A stretch of 64,000 nucleotides of DNA from a virus. Under the pieces are notes generated by a model. The model was not told the DNA's origin, ran no database searches, and saw only the letters and a program-made list of their open reading frames with translations. The stretch spans positions 62,001 to 126,000 of IMG/VR virus record IMGVR_UViG_3300023239_000322; one strand, 5' to 3'. This document shows positions 14,197 through 24,145 of the stretch, piece after piece (position 1 is the first letter of the stretch; each line of letters opens with the position of its first letter). The position numbers were made by a program, and so were the translations under genes.

Positions 14197-16860
14197 ATGA
14201 GTTACATAGACGCATTTCATGACAAAGACACAGATAGAATACACGTCGTAGAACGTATTAATGGTGAGAGAATCTACAACGAGTTTCCTGCCAATTACGT
14301 ATTTTATTATGATGACCCTAAAGGCAAACATCGAACTATATACGGCACACCAGTAAGTAGATTCAATACACGTAACGGCAAAGAATTCCACAAAGAGCAA
14401 AGAATACAAGGCGGTAACAAAAAGCTCTGGGAGTCGGACGTTAATGTAGTTTATCGCTGTCTAGAAGAAAACTATCTGGGCCAAGACGCTCCCAAACTAC
14501 AAACATGTTTTTTCGATATTGAGGTTGACTTTGATCCTGAGAAAGGATTTAGCCCGCCCAGTGATCCGTTTAACAAAATAACTGCAATAACAGTTTACTT
14601 AGACTGGCTTGGCAAACTAATTACTCTTGCAATCCCACCTAAGGGTATGAGTTGGGAAGAAGCACAAGATGTGGCAAACCAGTTTGATGATACATTCATG
14701 TTTACTGACGAAGCAGACATGTTGGATCAGTTTTTAAACTTAATAGATGATGCAGACATACTTAGTGGCTGGAACTCAGAAGGTTATGATATTCCCTACA
14801 CTGTTTTGCGTATTAATAAGGTATTAAGTAAAAATGATACCAGACGTTTTTGTCTATGGGGGCAATATCCTAAGAAGCGCACCTTTGAACGTTTTGGTGC
14901 AGAAAATCTGACATTTGATCTTATTGGCAGAGTGCATCTAGATTACATGCAACTCTATCGTAAGTACACATATGAGGAACGCCATAGTTATTCACTAGAC
15001 GCAATCGGTGAGTATGAACTAGATGAGCGTAAGACTCAATACGAAGGTACGCTGGATCAGTTATATAATCAGGACTTTAAAACGTTTATTGAATATAACA
15101 GGCAGGATACTGCATTGCTGTTTAAGTTGGATCAGAAACTAAGGTTTTTAGATTTAGCAAACGACCTTGCACACGACAACACAGTGCTACTACCAACCAC
15201 AATGGGTGCTGTGGCTGTCACAGAGCAGGCAATTATTAACGAAGCACATCAGCTGGGTATGGTTGTTCCTAATCGCACGAGAAGAGGCGAAGAAGAAAAT
15301 ACACAAGCGGCAGGTGCTTACGTTACACAACCTAAAAAAGGCATGCATGACTGGGTGGGTGCTATTGATATTAACTCACTGTATCCTAGTGCTATTCGTG
15401 CTTTAAACATGGGATCAGAAACTGTCGTGGGACAACTACGTCCTATTATGACAGACAGTTACTTGAACGAGAAACGTGTCGCAGGTAAAACTTTCACAGA
15501 CAGCTGGGACGGATTGTTTGCGTCACTGGAATATACTGCTGTTATGGAAATGCAAGCAGGCACTGAGATAACAGTAGACTGGGCGAATGGTGAAAGCACC
15601 GTACATACAGGTGCAGAACTCTGGAAGATGTTATTTGACTGTAATCAAAGTTGGACACTGAGTGCTAACGGCACTATCTTTACATACGAAAAGAAAGGTA
15701 TTATTCCTGGACTGTTAGAACGTTGGTACGCAGAACGTCAAGAACTACAGGCAAAGAAGAAAGAAGCAACAGACACAGAGGACATTGCATTCTGGGACAA
15801 ACGACAGTTGGTTAAGAAGATTAACTTGAACAGTTTGTACGGTGCTATCCTTAATCCAGGTTGTAGATTTTTTGACAAACGTATTGGACAATCAACTACA
15901 CTGACTGGCAGAAGTATTGCTAAACACATGGATGCGTTTACAAATGAATGCATAATGGGTGTGTACGATCATACTGGTGAAGCCATTATATATGGTGATA
16001 CAGACTCTGTTTATTTTACTATGTGGCCCGCAGTTAAGGAAGATGTTGAGGCAGGTCGATTAACCTGGAATAAAGATGTAGTTATACAACTATATGATCA
16101 AATTAGTAGTTCGCTTAATGAGAGTTTTCCTAAGTTTATGGCAAAAGCATTTCATTGTCCAAAACACATGGGAGAACTTATCCAAGGTAACAGGGAACTT
16201 GTTGCTACTAAAGGCTTGTACATTAAGAAGAAGCGTTATGCGGCACTGATATATGACATGGAAGGGTACAGGTTAGATACTGAAGGCAAGCCAGGCAAAG
16301 TAAAAGCCATGGGACTTGACCTAAAACGGTCAGACACTCCTCCTGTAGTACAGAAGTTCCTAAGCGAGATATTATTAGCCACACTAACAGGTGCTAAAAA
16401 AGAGGAAATATACGACACGGTACGTGAGTTTAAAGTTGCGTTTAGAGAGCGTCCAGCATGGGAAAAAGGCACACCTAAACGTGTCAACAACTTAACCAAG
16501 TACTCAGCCGCTGAGAAACGTGAGGGCAGAGCAAACATGCCCGGACACGTAAGAGCCAGTATGAACTGGAACAACTTATGTAAAATGATGAGCGACAATT
16601 ACAGTCAGAAGATTGTTGACGGTATGAAAGTTATTGTTTGTAAACTTAAACAGAATCCGTTAGGATATACTAGTGTTGCTTATCCCACAGACGAATCACA
16701 TATTCCACAGTGGTTTAAAGACTTGCCGTTCGATGACGACTTGATGGAGGCCACTATTGTTGACCAAAAAGTAGAAAACTTACTAGGAGTACTAGACTGG
16801 GATATTCCTAATTATACAGGAATAACTACTACATTTGACAGTTTATTTGATTTTGAATAA
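14197..16860 (+). CDS. 43: DNA polymerase, family B (T4 gp43-like)
   Basis: 887 residues against 898 in T4. The 3'-5' exonuclease region has FFDIEVDFD near 105 (DIE), ILSGWNSEGYDIPY near 192 and YNRQDT near 292. Polymerase motif A is DINSLYPSAI near 390, motif B KINLNSLYGA near 541 and motif C YGDTDSVYF near 598, followed by a KKKRY motif. All catalytic Asp residues are present. A TACAAT hexamer lies six bases before the ATG, which again suggests a leaderless or short-leader start, but the -35 region is poor. Core replication enzyme. Confidence 0.97.
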   Translation: MSYIDAFHDKDTDRIHVVERINGERIYNEFPANYVFYYDDPKGKHRTIYGTPVSRFNTRNGKEFHKEQRIQGGNKKLWESDVNVVYRCLEENYLGQDAPKLQTCFFDIEVDFDPEKGFSPPSDPFNKITAITVYLDWLGKLITLAIPPKGMSWEEAQDVANQFDDTFMFTDEADMLDQFLNLIDDADILSGWNSEGYDIPYTVLRINKVLSKNDTRRFCLWGQYPKKRTFERFGAENLTFDLIGRVHLDYMQLYRKYTYEERHSYSLDAIGEYELDERKTQYEGTLDQLYNQDFKTFIEYNRQDTALLFKLDQKLRFLDLANDLAHDNTVLLPTTMGAVAVTEQAIINEAHQLGMVVPNRTRRGEEENTQAAGAYVTQPKKGMHDWVGAIDINSLYPSAIRALNMGSETVVGQLRPIMTDSYLNEKRVAGKTFTDSWDGLFASLEYTAVMEMQAGTEITVDWANGESTVHTGAELWKMLFDCNQSWTLSANGTIFTYEKKGIIPGLLERWYAERQELQAKKKEATDTEDIAFWDKRQLVKKINLNSLYGAILNPGCRFFDKRIGQSTTLTGRSIAKHMDAFTNECIMGVYDHTGEAIIYGDTDSVYFTMWPAVKEDVEAGRLTWNKDVVIQLYDQISSSLNESFPKFMAKAFHCPKHMGELIQGNRELVATKGLYIKKKRYAALIYDMEGYRLDTEGKPGKVKAMGLDLKRSDTPPVVQKFLSEILLATLTGAKKEEIYDTVREFKVAFRERPAWEKGTPKRVNNLTKYSAAEKREGRANMPGHVRASMNWNNLCKMMSDNYSQKIVDGMKVIVCKLKQNPLGYTSVAYPTDESHIPQWFKDLPFDDDLMEATIVDQKVENLLGVLDWDIPNYTGITTTFDSLFDFE

Positions 16861-16868
16861 TTATTGAC

Positions 16869-16876
16869 GATAAATA
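16869..16876 (+). promoter_or_regulatory. Late promoter close to the start codon
   Basis: GATAAATA with seven bases before the ATG at 16884, so the mRNA leader would be one or two bases long or absent. Confidence 0.55.
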
Positions 16877-16883
16877 GTTATGT

Positions 16884-18140
16884 ATGCGACTCAGTCAGTT
16901 ACTCAAATTAAAGCAGGATCTTCAAAAACATAATAATAAAATAATTGAAGATGCTATTAATGATGCCATTGCACATGTTAATCAACTAGCAATGGTTCCT
17001 GCTAGGCTGCCTGAAGCAGACACCTTCCAATCCCTAAAGTCTGAATATAGGAATCTATTACCAAATCTAAGGAAAATAGATGAGCACAAACGAACTAAAA
17101 TTCAAGACTTAGATGAGAAAATATCTGAATGGGGCAAACAGTATTATATAGACAGTTACGACATGTATGAATCGCAACACAAATTAGCTGATGTTGCTAC
17201 TAACAGGGACATACGTAAGTTGTACATGTATGATAATGTCAGAGAAGTTGTTAAAACAAGAATATACACATATGTAGATTGGCGCTACCCTACGTTAGAG
17301 ATAGGTCCTGGAGACGGTGATTTTACACAACACTTAATTGCAGGAGACCCATTATATGTTGTTGACATTCATCAGGAATTCTTAGACAGTACCAAAAAAC
17401 AGTTTAATGAGTTTTACGCTACCAAAAGACTTAGACCTTATCTTATTAAAAATAACTATGACCTAAGTGCCTTACCACAACAACAGATGGGGTTTGTGTT
17501 AGCATGGAACATTTTTAACTATTTTCCACTGGAAGGAATTAAAGAGTATCTTAAAGAAATTTCTAAAGTAATGCGACCAGGTGGAGTCTTGCTATTCAGT
17601 TATAACAACTCTGACAGATGGCAAGGTGCTGAAATGGTAGAAAATGCTTTCATGTGTCATACTCCCAAACACGTACTTTTGCCTTTATTAGAGAGTTTAG
17701 GATTTGAGATTATAACCAGCAAGGATTACGACCCAACAGTAAGTTGGGTAGAGGTGCGTAAGCCTGGTGTTATATCAACCTGTAAAGCTCACCAGACGAT
17801 GGGCTCAGTAATTCAAATTTTAGATCCAGACGAAGATCCAATAAGTGTAGTAGCAAGGGCTCAAGAAGAATTAAGAGTTTCCCTAGATGCACAGACACGT
17901 TTTGACCTACAGAGACATAAACCAGACTGGTTTGACGCAGTCATACAGTATAGAAAAAAACACAACATAACTATTGAAAAGGCACTAGAGATTGTATTTG
18001 AACAAGTAGGACTGGATCTCAATAGTGTTAAGGAACATAAAACGCAGACTCTTTTAACAGAAGAACGCAAACCACAGGAACAAATTGATCTTGAACGACA
18101 AGAAAATTTAGACCTGGCAAAAAAAGCCCGAAAAAAATAA
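16884..18140 (+). CDS. SAM-dependent methyltransferase with long helical flanks
   Basis: 418 residues. A helical N-terminal region (1-130) precedes a Rossmann methyltransferase core: LEIGPGDGDFT (about 136-146) is motif I for SAM, VVDIHQEF is the acidic end of strand two, and GGVLLFSYNNSD follows the post-core loop. The C-terminal 100 residues are charged and helical, ending QENLDLAKKARKK. Under a late promoter. The target may be a small molecule, protein or nucleic acid; no DNA methylase DPPY motif is present. Confidence 0.7.
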   Translation: MRLSQLLKLKQDLQKHNNKIIEDAINDAIAHVNQLAMVPARLPEADTFQSLKSEYRNLLPNLRKIDEHKRTKIQDLDEKISEWGKQYYIDSYDMYESQHKLADVATNRDIRKLYMYDNVREVVKTRIYTYVDWRYPTLEIGPGDGDFTQHLIAGDPLYVVDIHQEFLDSTKKQFNEFYATKRLRPYLIKNNYDLSALPQQQMGFVLAWNIFNYFPLEGIKEYLKEISKVMRPGGVLLFSYNNSDRWQGAEMVENAFMCHTPKHVLLPLLESLGFEIITSKDYDPTVSWVEVRKPGVISTCKAHQTMGSVIQILDPDEDPISVVARAQEELRVSLDAQTRFDLQRHKPDWFDAVIQYRKKHNITIEKALEIVFEQVGLDLNSVKEHKTQTLLTEERKPQEQIDLERQENLDLAKKARKK

Positions 18141-18150
18141 CAAATAATTC

Positions 18151-18179
18151 TTGCTTTCTACCTCAATATCAACTATAAT
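18151..18179 (+). promoter_or_regulatory. Sigma70-type promoter
   Basis: TTGCTT, 17 bases, TATAAT. The leader runs to the ATG at 18201 and includes AAAGGAGAA, a strong ribosome site. Confidence 0.75.
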
Positions 18180-18200
18180 ATCCCTAAAGGAGAACATTCA

Positions 18201-18932
18201 ATGAAAGATAACTTATTAGACCTAGTATCGCATACATTTGCACTTGGTAATGTAAACAAACTTAAAGTGCAAGGTACTGCAACAGAAACAAAAATTAATT
18301 CTATAGCAGAAGACAAGACTGTTATTATCGAGGGTACATTTAAAAAGCCTATTAAAGAGCTCGAAGGCACGTTTGGTATGCCTAACCTGAGCAAACTTAA
18401 TATTATTTTAGGCATTCCAGAGTACAAAGACAACCCTAACATTTCAATTAGTACACAAGACAAAAACGGTGAGACTGTTAAAACAGGTATTAGTTTTGAG
18501 AATGCCGAAGGTGACTTTAAAAACGATTACAGATTTATGAGTAAAGAAGTTGTTGAGGAACAACTTAAAACAATTAAGTTTAGGGGTGTTAAATGGAATG
18601 TAGACTTCAGTCCTACCGACGCCAGTATCCAGCGTTTTAAATTTCAGACACAGGCTAATGCAGAACACCCAAGTTTTATTGCTAAGTCAGAAGGCAACGA
18701 CTTAAAATTCTTCTTTGGTGAAGCAACAAGTCACGCAGGTAACTTTGTGTTTGCCGCAGATATTGAAGGCAAAGTTACCAAGCCTTGGTCATGGCCCGTA
18801 GCACCTATTACAGCAATACTGGGTCTTATTGGTGACAAAACTATCAAATTTAGTGACGAAGGAGCGGCTATGCTTACAGTAGATAGCGGTATTGCAGTAT
18901 ATAACTACATTATTCCAGCACTTACCAAGTGA
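18201..18932 (+). CDS. 45: Putative sliding clamp (T4 gp45-like)
   Basis: 243 residues. LEGTFGMPNLSKLNIILGIPEY (about 52-73, split by strands) resembles the N-terminal clamp signature in which a conserved L-N-x-x-L segment follows the first strands, and the C-terminal NYIIPALTK resembles the final strand of phage clamps. The middle has alternating beta-strand patterns expected of two clamp domains. It has its own promoter and strong ribosome site, as expected for an abundant replication protein, and lies close to the polymerase. Identity is by pattern, so it is tentative. Confidence 0.5.
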   Translation: MKDNLLDLVSHTFALGNVNKLKVQGTATETKINSIAEDKTVIIEGTFKKPIKELEGTFGMPNLSKLNIILGIPEYKDNPNISISTQDKNGETVKTGISFENAEGDFKNDYRFMSKEVVEEQLKTIKFRGVKWNVDFSPTDASIQRFKFQTQANAEHPSFIAKSEGNDLKFFFGEATSHAGNFVFAADIEGKVTKPWSWPVAPITAILGLIGDKTIKFSDEGAAMLTVDSGIAVYNYIIPALTK

Positions 18933-18960
18933 TAGAACTTAACAACAGTTCTCCTGCGTA

Positions 18961-19713
18961 GTGACGTACTTCATTGACAAGATAAGAGTTGAACATTCTT
19001 CTAACTCAGGAACAAGCATACTACATGGATACATTCCTAGTGTAGGACTCACTTATTATAGTGGACAAGGACACACAGTAGGACAATGTTACAAGTGTCC
19101 TGACCAACCGGTAGTGTATATTAATACACCAAAGTGTGCGAGTAGTTTTATGAAGACTCATTTACTTAATCTAGGGTGGGAAAATAAATTTTTACAACTA
19201 GGAGACTGGGTTGCGGATAATCCCTCTGATATGATGCCAGTCAGCGACGTAGAAAAGTTCATTGTTGTTATGAGAGATCCTTATGATAGATGGTTAAGTG
19301 GTATAGCAGAATACTTTGGTGAATATTTTAACGATCACGAAGGCATATTTGAATACTTGAATAATCCGTTAACTCTAAAGTTATTAGCACAAAGAGTATC
19401 GTTTGATGATCATACTGAAAGCCAATTATTCTTTTTACAGAATGTACCGTTAGAAAAATGTGTGTTCTTAAGACAGGAACAAGGGCTTAACTTTAAAATT
19501 TCAGAGTACTTCAGAACTGTTCTAAATATACCTAACAATATATCAAGTGAAAAGCCAGTGCATGTCTCAACAGGCGGTTCCTGGAACGGCAGAGTAAAAC
19601 AACATTTAAATAGACTTTTAAGAGAAAACAACGTAGAATACATGAATGTCTTAAAGACTATGGAACAAGATTACGAATTTATGGATAACATAGTGCATTT
19701 TTATGGCGATTGA
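18961..19713 (+). CDS. Sulfotransferase (PAPS-dependent)
   Basis: 250 residues from a GTG start. YINTPKCASSFMKTH (about 53-67) is the 5'-phosphosulfate loop, and VVMRDPYDRWLSG (about 102-114) is the 3'-phosphate-binding RDP motif of the sulfotransferase family. No membrane anchor or signal peptide is seen, so it is cytoplasmic. It would move sulfate from PAPS to a hydroxyl, most likely on a sugar, consistent with the glycosyltransferases in this genome. Overlaps the next gene by 11 bases. Confidence 0.75.
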   Translation: MTYFIDKIRVEHSSNSGTSILHGYIPSVGLTYYSGQGHTVGQCYKCPDQPVVYINTPKCASSFMKTHLLNLGWENKFLQLGDWVADNPSDMMPVSDVEKFIVVMRDPYDRWLSGIAEYFGEYFNDHEGIFEYLNNPLTLKLLAQRVSFDDHTESQLFFLQNVPLEKCVFLRQEQGLNFKISEYFRTVLNIPNNISSEKPVHVSTGGSWNGRVKQHLNRLLRENNVEYMNVLKTMEQDYEFMDNIVHFYGD

Positions 19714-21175
19714 ACAAGACAACTTGTCTGCTAAACAAAAAGACTACGCAGTCTACTTGCCTGCGCTTAGTAGTTTTTATACGGCATTTGTAGGTAAACA
19801 ACAAGAGACAGGCAACTATGTAGATCCTGCTAGAGTGCCCAGTAGTTTCCAAAATGGTGTGGAAAGTCTAAACTTCCTTAATGAAAAAGAAGGAATGTTT
19901 ACCTACAATCAAGCATTATATAGTGCAGGACATGCAGTGTTAGATGTTGCTAAAGACCATCCTAAAGACTGGATGGTAACACGTCGTGACAGGAAAAAGA
20001 ATCTCATCGTAGGTGATTCAGGTGGCTTTCAGATTGCAAAGGGCACCTGGGAAGGCAACTGGCCCGACACTACAGATAAAGCTACAAGTAAAAAACGTAA
20101 ACAGGTGTTGACCTGGTTAGACTCAGTTTGTGATTATGGAATGACACTTGATATTCCTACTTGGACTGTGCATGACAAAAAAGCAAGTGCAAAGACAAAT
20201 ATTAAAACATACCAACAGGCTGTCGACATAACACAATTTAACAACGAGTACTTTATTAAGAACAGAACAGGTGCCTGTAAATTCTTAAATGTGCTTCAAG
20301 GCAGTAACCACACTGATGCTGACCATTGGTATAGTTTAATGAAGAAGTACTGTGACCCAAAACAGTATCCCAATGACCACTTTAACGGTTGGGGCATGGG
20401 AGGTCAGAATATGTGTGATCTGCATCTTATTCTAAAACGTCTTGTAACGCTACACTATGATGGTTTACTACTACCCGGCACACATGACTGGATGCATATC
20501 TTAGGTACAAGTAGACTAGAATGGGCATGTGTCCTAACAGATACACAACGTGCGGTTAGAGAAAATTACAACCCACAATTTACTCTAAGTTTTGATTGTG
20601 CGAGTCCCTTCTTAGCAACAGCCAACGGACAAGTGTACACTGTAAACGAACATCCAGACCGGGGTAAATGGGTATACAGAATGCGTCCCTGTGTTGATGA
20701 CAAGAAGTATCATAACGATACACGACCATTTGTGTCAGCAGTGTTACAGGATGGGTTATTTGATAACTTTACTGACAGCATAGTAACCCAAGGCATACAG
20801 TTGAAAGATGTCTGCATTTATGCCAACGGTGACCTCAATAAAATTGGCAAAGAAGGCAAGACCTCTTGGGATAGTTTTAGTTACGCCATACTGATGGCAC
20901 ACAATGTCTGGATGCACATTAAGGCAGTACAAGACTCAAATGTTCTGTATGACCAGGGCAAGATGCCAAGAATGCTAGTAAATGACCTGGGTGCTGGCAC
21001 TGCTATTAGGGACATAATTAACGAAGTGTTTGCACAGCCCACTAAAGAAAAGAGCCTTGCAATTATTGAAAAACATAGCACACTCTGGATGCAAGTAGTT
21101 GGAAACAGAGGATTCTCAGGCAAGAGAGCTCTAAACGCTAATACACAGTTTAGCAATTTGTTTGAAATGGCTTGA
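19703..21175 (+). CDS. dpdA: TGT-like base exchange enzyme (DpdA-type, DNA 7-deazaguanine)
   Basis: 490 residues. VGDSGGFQIAKG (D105) matches the DSGGFQ motif of tRNA-guanine transglycosylase, GWGMGGQN near 230 corresponds to its substrate-binding Gly loop, and FDCASPF (D298) matches the nucleophile motif FDCVxPT. The C-terminal Cys-rich zinc site of bacterial TGT is not obvious. Phage relatives of TGT (DpdA) insert 7-deazaguanines into DNA. With FolE (29246) and QueE (32774) in the same window, DNA modification rather than tRNA modification is the likely job. A role on tRNA is not excluded. Confidence 0.75.
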   Translation: MAIEQDNLSAKQKDYAVYLPALSSFYTAFVGKQQETGNYVDPARVPSSFQNGVESLNFLNEKEGMFTYNQALYSAGHAVLDVAKDHPKDWMVTRRDRKKNLIVGDSGGFQIAKGTWEGNWPDTTDKATSKKRKQVLTWLDSVCDYGMTLDIPTWTVHDKKASAKTNIKTYQQAVDITQFNNEYFIKNRTGACKFLNVLQGSNHTDADHWYSLMKKYCDPKQYPNDHFNGWGMGGQNMCDLHLILKRLVTLHYDGLLLPGTHDWMHILGTSRLEWACVLTDTQRAVRENYNPQFTLSFDCASPFLATANGQVYTVNEHPDRGKWVYRMRPCVDDKKYHNDTRPFVSAVLQDGLFDNFTDSIVTQGIQLKDVCIYANGDLNKIGKEGKTSWDSFSYAILMAHNVWMHIKAVQDSNVLYDQGKMPRMLVNDLGAGTAIRDIINEVFAQPTKEKSLAIIEKHSTLWMQVVGNRGFSGKRALNANTQFSNLFEMA

Positions 21176-21200
21176 CAGCCTAGTCGAGTAGCCTTATAAT
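21172..21200 (+). promoter_or_regulatory. Consensus sigma70-type promoter for the lipoprotein gene
   Basis: TTGACA, 17 bases, TATAAT: perfect hexamers. The -35 overlaps the stop of the transglycosylase gene. About 27 bases of leader follow, with AAGG ten bases before the ATG at 21234. Confidence 0.85.
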
Positions 21201-21233
21201 AACACAATACTAATCATACGTAAGGTGTAGGTT

Positions 21234-23657
21234 ATGAAGCTACTAGTAATAACTGTTTGTGCAACCCTACTGTCAGCATGTGGCGGAGGTGGTGGGGGCG
21301 GTGGGGGCAATCTTCGCCAAGGAAGTCCTGTTTCTTCTCCCACACAATCATCAGCTGATGTAGACTTTGCAACACCGATTCGAGCTGGCACCTACGAGCT
21401 GTTTACATCTGGTAGTACCAGTACTCCTGTACAAGACATATTTGTACAGGACTTAAATGCTGACTCTAAAGAAGAAGTTATTATTGCAGGTAGACAGAGT
21501 GCAAGCGCATTTAGTGCTTGTACCGGTGATCTAGACTGTAAAAAAGCCGCATACCAAAACAGTCAAATTAGTATATATGGCTTTAATGCCAGTAACATAC
21601 TGGTTAACCAAACAGGTGATTGGTTTACGGGTAATGATCATCAAATAATAGGATCAGAGCCTAGCCTAAGGTTTGGTGACTTTAATGGCGACAACAGTAT
21701 AGACATGGCAGTGGGACATTCTACTGACATGGAACACTTTGGTCCTTTAATCGTATATAAAAACACAGGCGCAAGTAGTTTTAACAGAGAAGACCATGAT
21801 ATTGGTGACAAGTGGATGCACGATATCGGGGTAGGCGATGTTAACCAAGATGGGTTTGACGATGTTATTGTTGGTGGTTACAGTAACATGGTTGTTATGT
21901 TGGGCGGAGCGGCAAACTTTACACAACTAGACACAACACATAGTGGCAACAGTGGTTTGGCTATAGGAGACTTCTTGGGTGATGGGTCAGTAACATTTGT
22001 GTTTGTTGATTCGACCGGTGATGGCGATGTAGATGACGACACCACGTTAATGAGTTTTAGTCAAACAGGTGTTAATACAGGAGAGTTTACTAGAATATCA
22101 AGACTACCCAGCTCACGTTTTGAACTCCCTTTATATGACGAATTGTTTGATCCCACACAAAACGAACGAGGTCACGACATTAGAGCAGTACCGTTTGACT
22201 TCAACAACGACGGCTTACTGGATGCTGTGGTTGTCAGCGTTAGCACGGGTCCATTGGATAATAAGAACAGAACAGAAATACAGTTCTTACAAAATGCAGG
22301 AGCAGGCAACTTCATTGACGTAACAGATGACTTACGTGTTGGTTGGGATTTATTTACAAACGGTGACTACAATCCACAGTTGGTTGATGTTAACGATGAC
22401 GGCTTAATGGATATTTTATTAAGTGCGCAAAACTTTGGCAATTCTGAATCTACGAGGGTATTACTGCAAACAACTGAAGGCAAGTATGTACAAAGTTTTA
22501 CAGACGTATTTGCTGACTTTGCAACAACAGTACAGGGGTTAGAGACCGAAAAAAATCAGGTACTTAATACTGTTAGATTCGTTACCGGTCCTGGTGGTGC
22601 CAAGTTTCTTGTTACAGCAGTTACACTTAACGATGGCAGTAATGCACTTTACACAACTAAACTAGGCAATGCAGGTGGCACCACAGCACAAGCCAGCATT
22701 GCCCTAATACAACAGGTATGGCCTTACATAACAGACGAACTAGCCGCACAGATCCTAGCTGGTACAGCATTTACAGACTTTGAAGGCTTTGATCCTGCTG
22801 TGCATGGCTTTGGAATTATTGACATAGAACGTGCATTGTTGCCAGTAGGTGAATTACGCCTGCCGCTAGAAGGCAGGGATGGTACCGTTGCAATTACAGG
22901 CTTACTAAGTGGTGTTAACTTTGGTAATTTAGATAGAGTACAGGCAGTAGACAGTTTAGGTAGAGGATTTGAGATTGGCATTAACAGTATGCATAATCCT
23001 CAGCAACAAGATATCTGGTATGACATTAGTTTTACTAATGACAGTTACACCAGAATGGACTACAACTTTAACACCGTGTATGATAATGGTGTTGTCAATT
23101 ACAGTCCAACAGATGAGTCTGGAAACTACACTGTGGGACTTAAGAACATTAAACTACTGAAAGACTGGTACTTACAGGGACAATACACTGTATTAAATGC
23201 ACAAAATCCCTGGTTTAACATGTCTGGTATGTGGGGTACTATAAACAGTTCTACTACATTTGAAACTGTGGCAACACATCTACACAACGACTTTACCTTT
23301 AACCTTGGTACTATGTATACTAACACAGACTTTGAACCAGGATTGGTTACTGATGTAAGTTCGCTAACTAGTGTGTGGTCAGAAGTAAGTTGGCGACGTG
23401 CAGGTTTCAGAGCCGCAGTGGGCACAATGCCTTATTTGGTAGACGGTGGTATAACATTAAGATTGCCCACAAGTATTGACTTTACTGGCTCAATACAATA
23501 TACTGAATTTGACTACAAAATAAGAAACACATTTGCAGAGTATGTTAGTTTAGGTTATAAGAAGCAACTTAACTTTAACACCAGTGTTAGCGTAGATGGT
23601 TACACTAACGGATATGGATTTAGTAAAACACAATTGAAATACAACTATACATTTTAA
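21234..23657 (+). CDS. Outer-membrane lipoprotein: VCBS propeller, S8-protease remnant and beta-barrel-like end
   Basis: 807 residues. A lipoprotein signal ends LLSAC (Cys16) and is followed by nine Gly. Four FG-GAP/VCBS calcium repeats follow (FGDFNGDNSIDMAVG, VGDVNQDGFDDVIVGG, FDFNNDGLLDAVVVS, LVDVNDDGLMDILLS). After about residue 480, GGTTAQASIALIQQVWPYIT then HGFGIIDIERALLPVG look like the last helices of an S8 subtilase, without the catalytic Asp and His and with Thr where Ser is expected. The rest is beta-rich and ends in Phe, as in autotransporter barrels. Its own strong promoter fits a cell-surface effect during infection. Probably acquired from bacteria. Confidence 0.7.
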   Translation: MKLLVITVCATLLSACGGGGGGGGGNLRQGSPVSSPTQSSADVDFATPIRAGTYELFTSGSTSTPVQDIFVQDLNADSKEEVIIAGRQSASAFSACTGDLDCKKAAYQNSQISIYGFNASNILVNQTGDWFTGNDHQIIGSEPSLRFGDFNGDNSIDMAVGHSTDMEHFGPLIVYKNTGASSFNREDHDIGDKWMHDIGVGDVNQDGFDDVIVGGYSNMVVMLGGAANFTQLDTTHSGNSGLAIGDFLGDGSVTFVFVDSTGDGDVDDDTTLMSFSQTGVNTGEFTRISRLPSSRFELPLYDELFDPTQNERGHDIRAVPFDFNNDGLLDAVVVSVSTGPLDNKNRTEIQFLQNAGAGNFIDVTDDLRVGWDLFTNGDYNPQLVDVNDDGLMDILLSAQNFGNSESTRVLLQTTEGKYVQSFTDVFADFATTVQGLETEKNQVLNTVRFVTGPGGAKFLVTAVTLNDGSNALYTTKLGNAGGTTAQASIALIQQVWPYITDELAAQILAGTAFTDFEGFDPAVHGFGIIDIERALLPVGELRLPLEGRDGTVAITGLLSGVNFGNLDRVQAVDSLGRGFEIGINSMHNPQQQDIWYDISFTNDSYTRMDYNFNTVYDNGVVNYSPTDESGNYTVGLKNIKLLKDWYLQGQYTVLNAQNPWFNMSGMWGTINSSTTFETVATHLHNDFTFNLGTMYTNTDFEPGLVTDVSSLTSVWSEVSWRRAGFRAAVGTMPYLVDGGITLRLPTSIDFTGSIQYTEFDYKIRNTFAEYVSLGYKKQLNFNTSVSVDGYTNGYGFSKTQLKYNYTF

Positions 23658-23665
23658 ATAATATT

Positions 23666-23962
23666 ATGAAAACAATTATCTTAGCAACACTACTTACAAT
23701 ATCAACTCCTACATGGGCTAACCAAGCATGTATGGGGTACTCTAGAATGGCAGAAGACATCGCAACAATGCTAGTAGAGGGCATTAACCCCGACAACATT
23801 AACTTTGTCGACCCAGGTAACCCAGTGGACAAAGGTGCACAAAACTCAGGCAATGGGTTGGTTAGGCGCATACAACAAATGTTGGCTAATCAGAGTACAC
23901 CAAGAGAGATCAGGGACATTATATTACAAGATTGTTTAAACCCAAACGATGTCAAATCTTAG
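23666..23962 (+). CDS. Small periplasmic protein
   Basis: 98 residues with a clear Sec signal peptide (MKTIILATLLTISTPTWA, cleavage after the second Ala) leaving a mature protein of about 80 residues with two Cys that could form a disulfide. The end, STPREIRDIILQDC, is helical. Eight bases after the lipoprotein gene, so likely the same transcript. Function unknown. Confidence 0.65.
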   Translation: MKTIILATLLTISTPTWANQACMGYSRMAEDIATMLVEGINPDNINFVDPGNPVDKGAQNSGNGLVRRIQQMLANQSTPREIRDIILQDCLNPNDVKS

Positions 23963-23971
23963 GAGAATAAA

Positions 23972-24145
23972 ATGTTATCTAATAGACTTGAAGCACTCTA
24001 TGAAAAACACCAAGAGCTAGAACAAGAACTTTGCTTTCTAGTTAACGGACATCCGCATGTTCAGGAACAGAGAGTAAAAACAATTAAGAAACAGAAGTTG
24101 CTGATTAAGGACGAACTACAACATCTTAAAACTGTGGATAAATGA
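23972..24145 (+). CDS. DUF465/YdcH-like small coiled-coil protein
   Basis: 57 residues, almost wholly helical. LEALYEKHQELEQEL and VKTIKKQKLLIKDELQHL match the pattern of the DUF465 (YdcH) family, in which a conserved KKxKLxLKDE segment forms the second helix. The AGGAG ribosome site and ATGA overlap with the next gene support translation. Bacterial homologues have no clear function. Confidence 0.6.
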   Translation: MLSNRLEALYEKHQELEQELCFLVNGHPHVQEQRVKTIKKQKLLIKDELQHLKTVDK

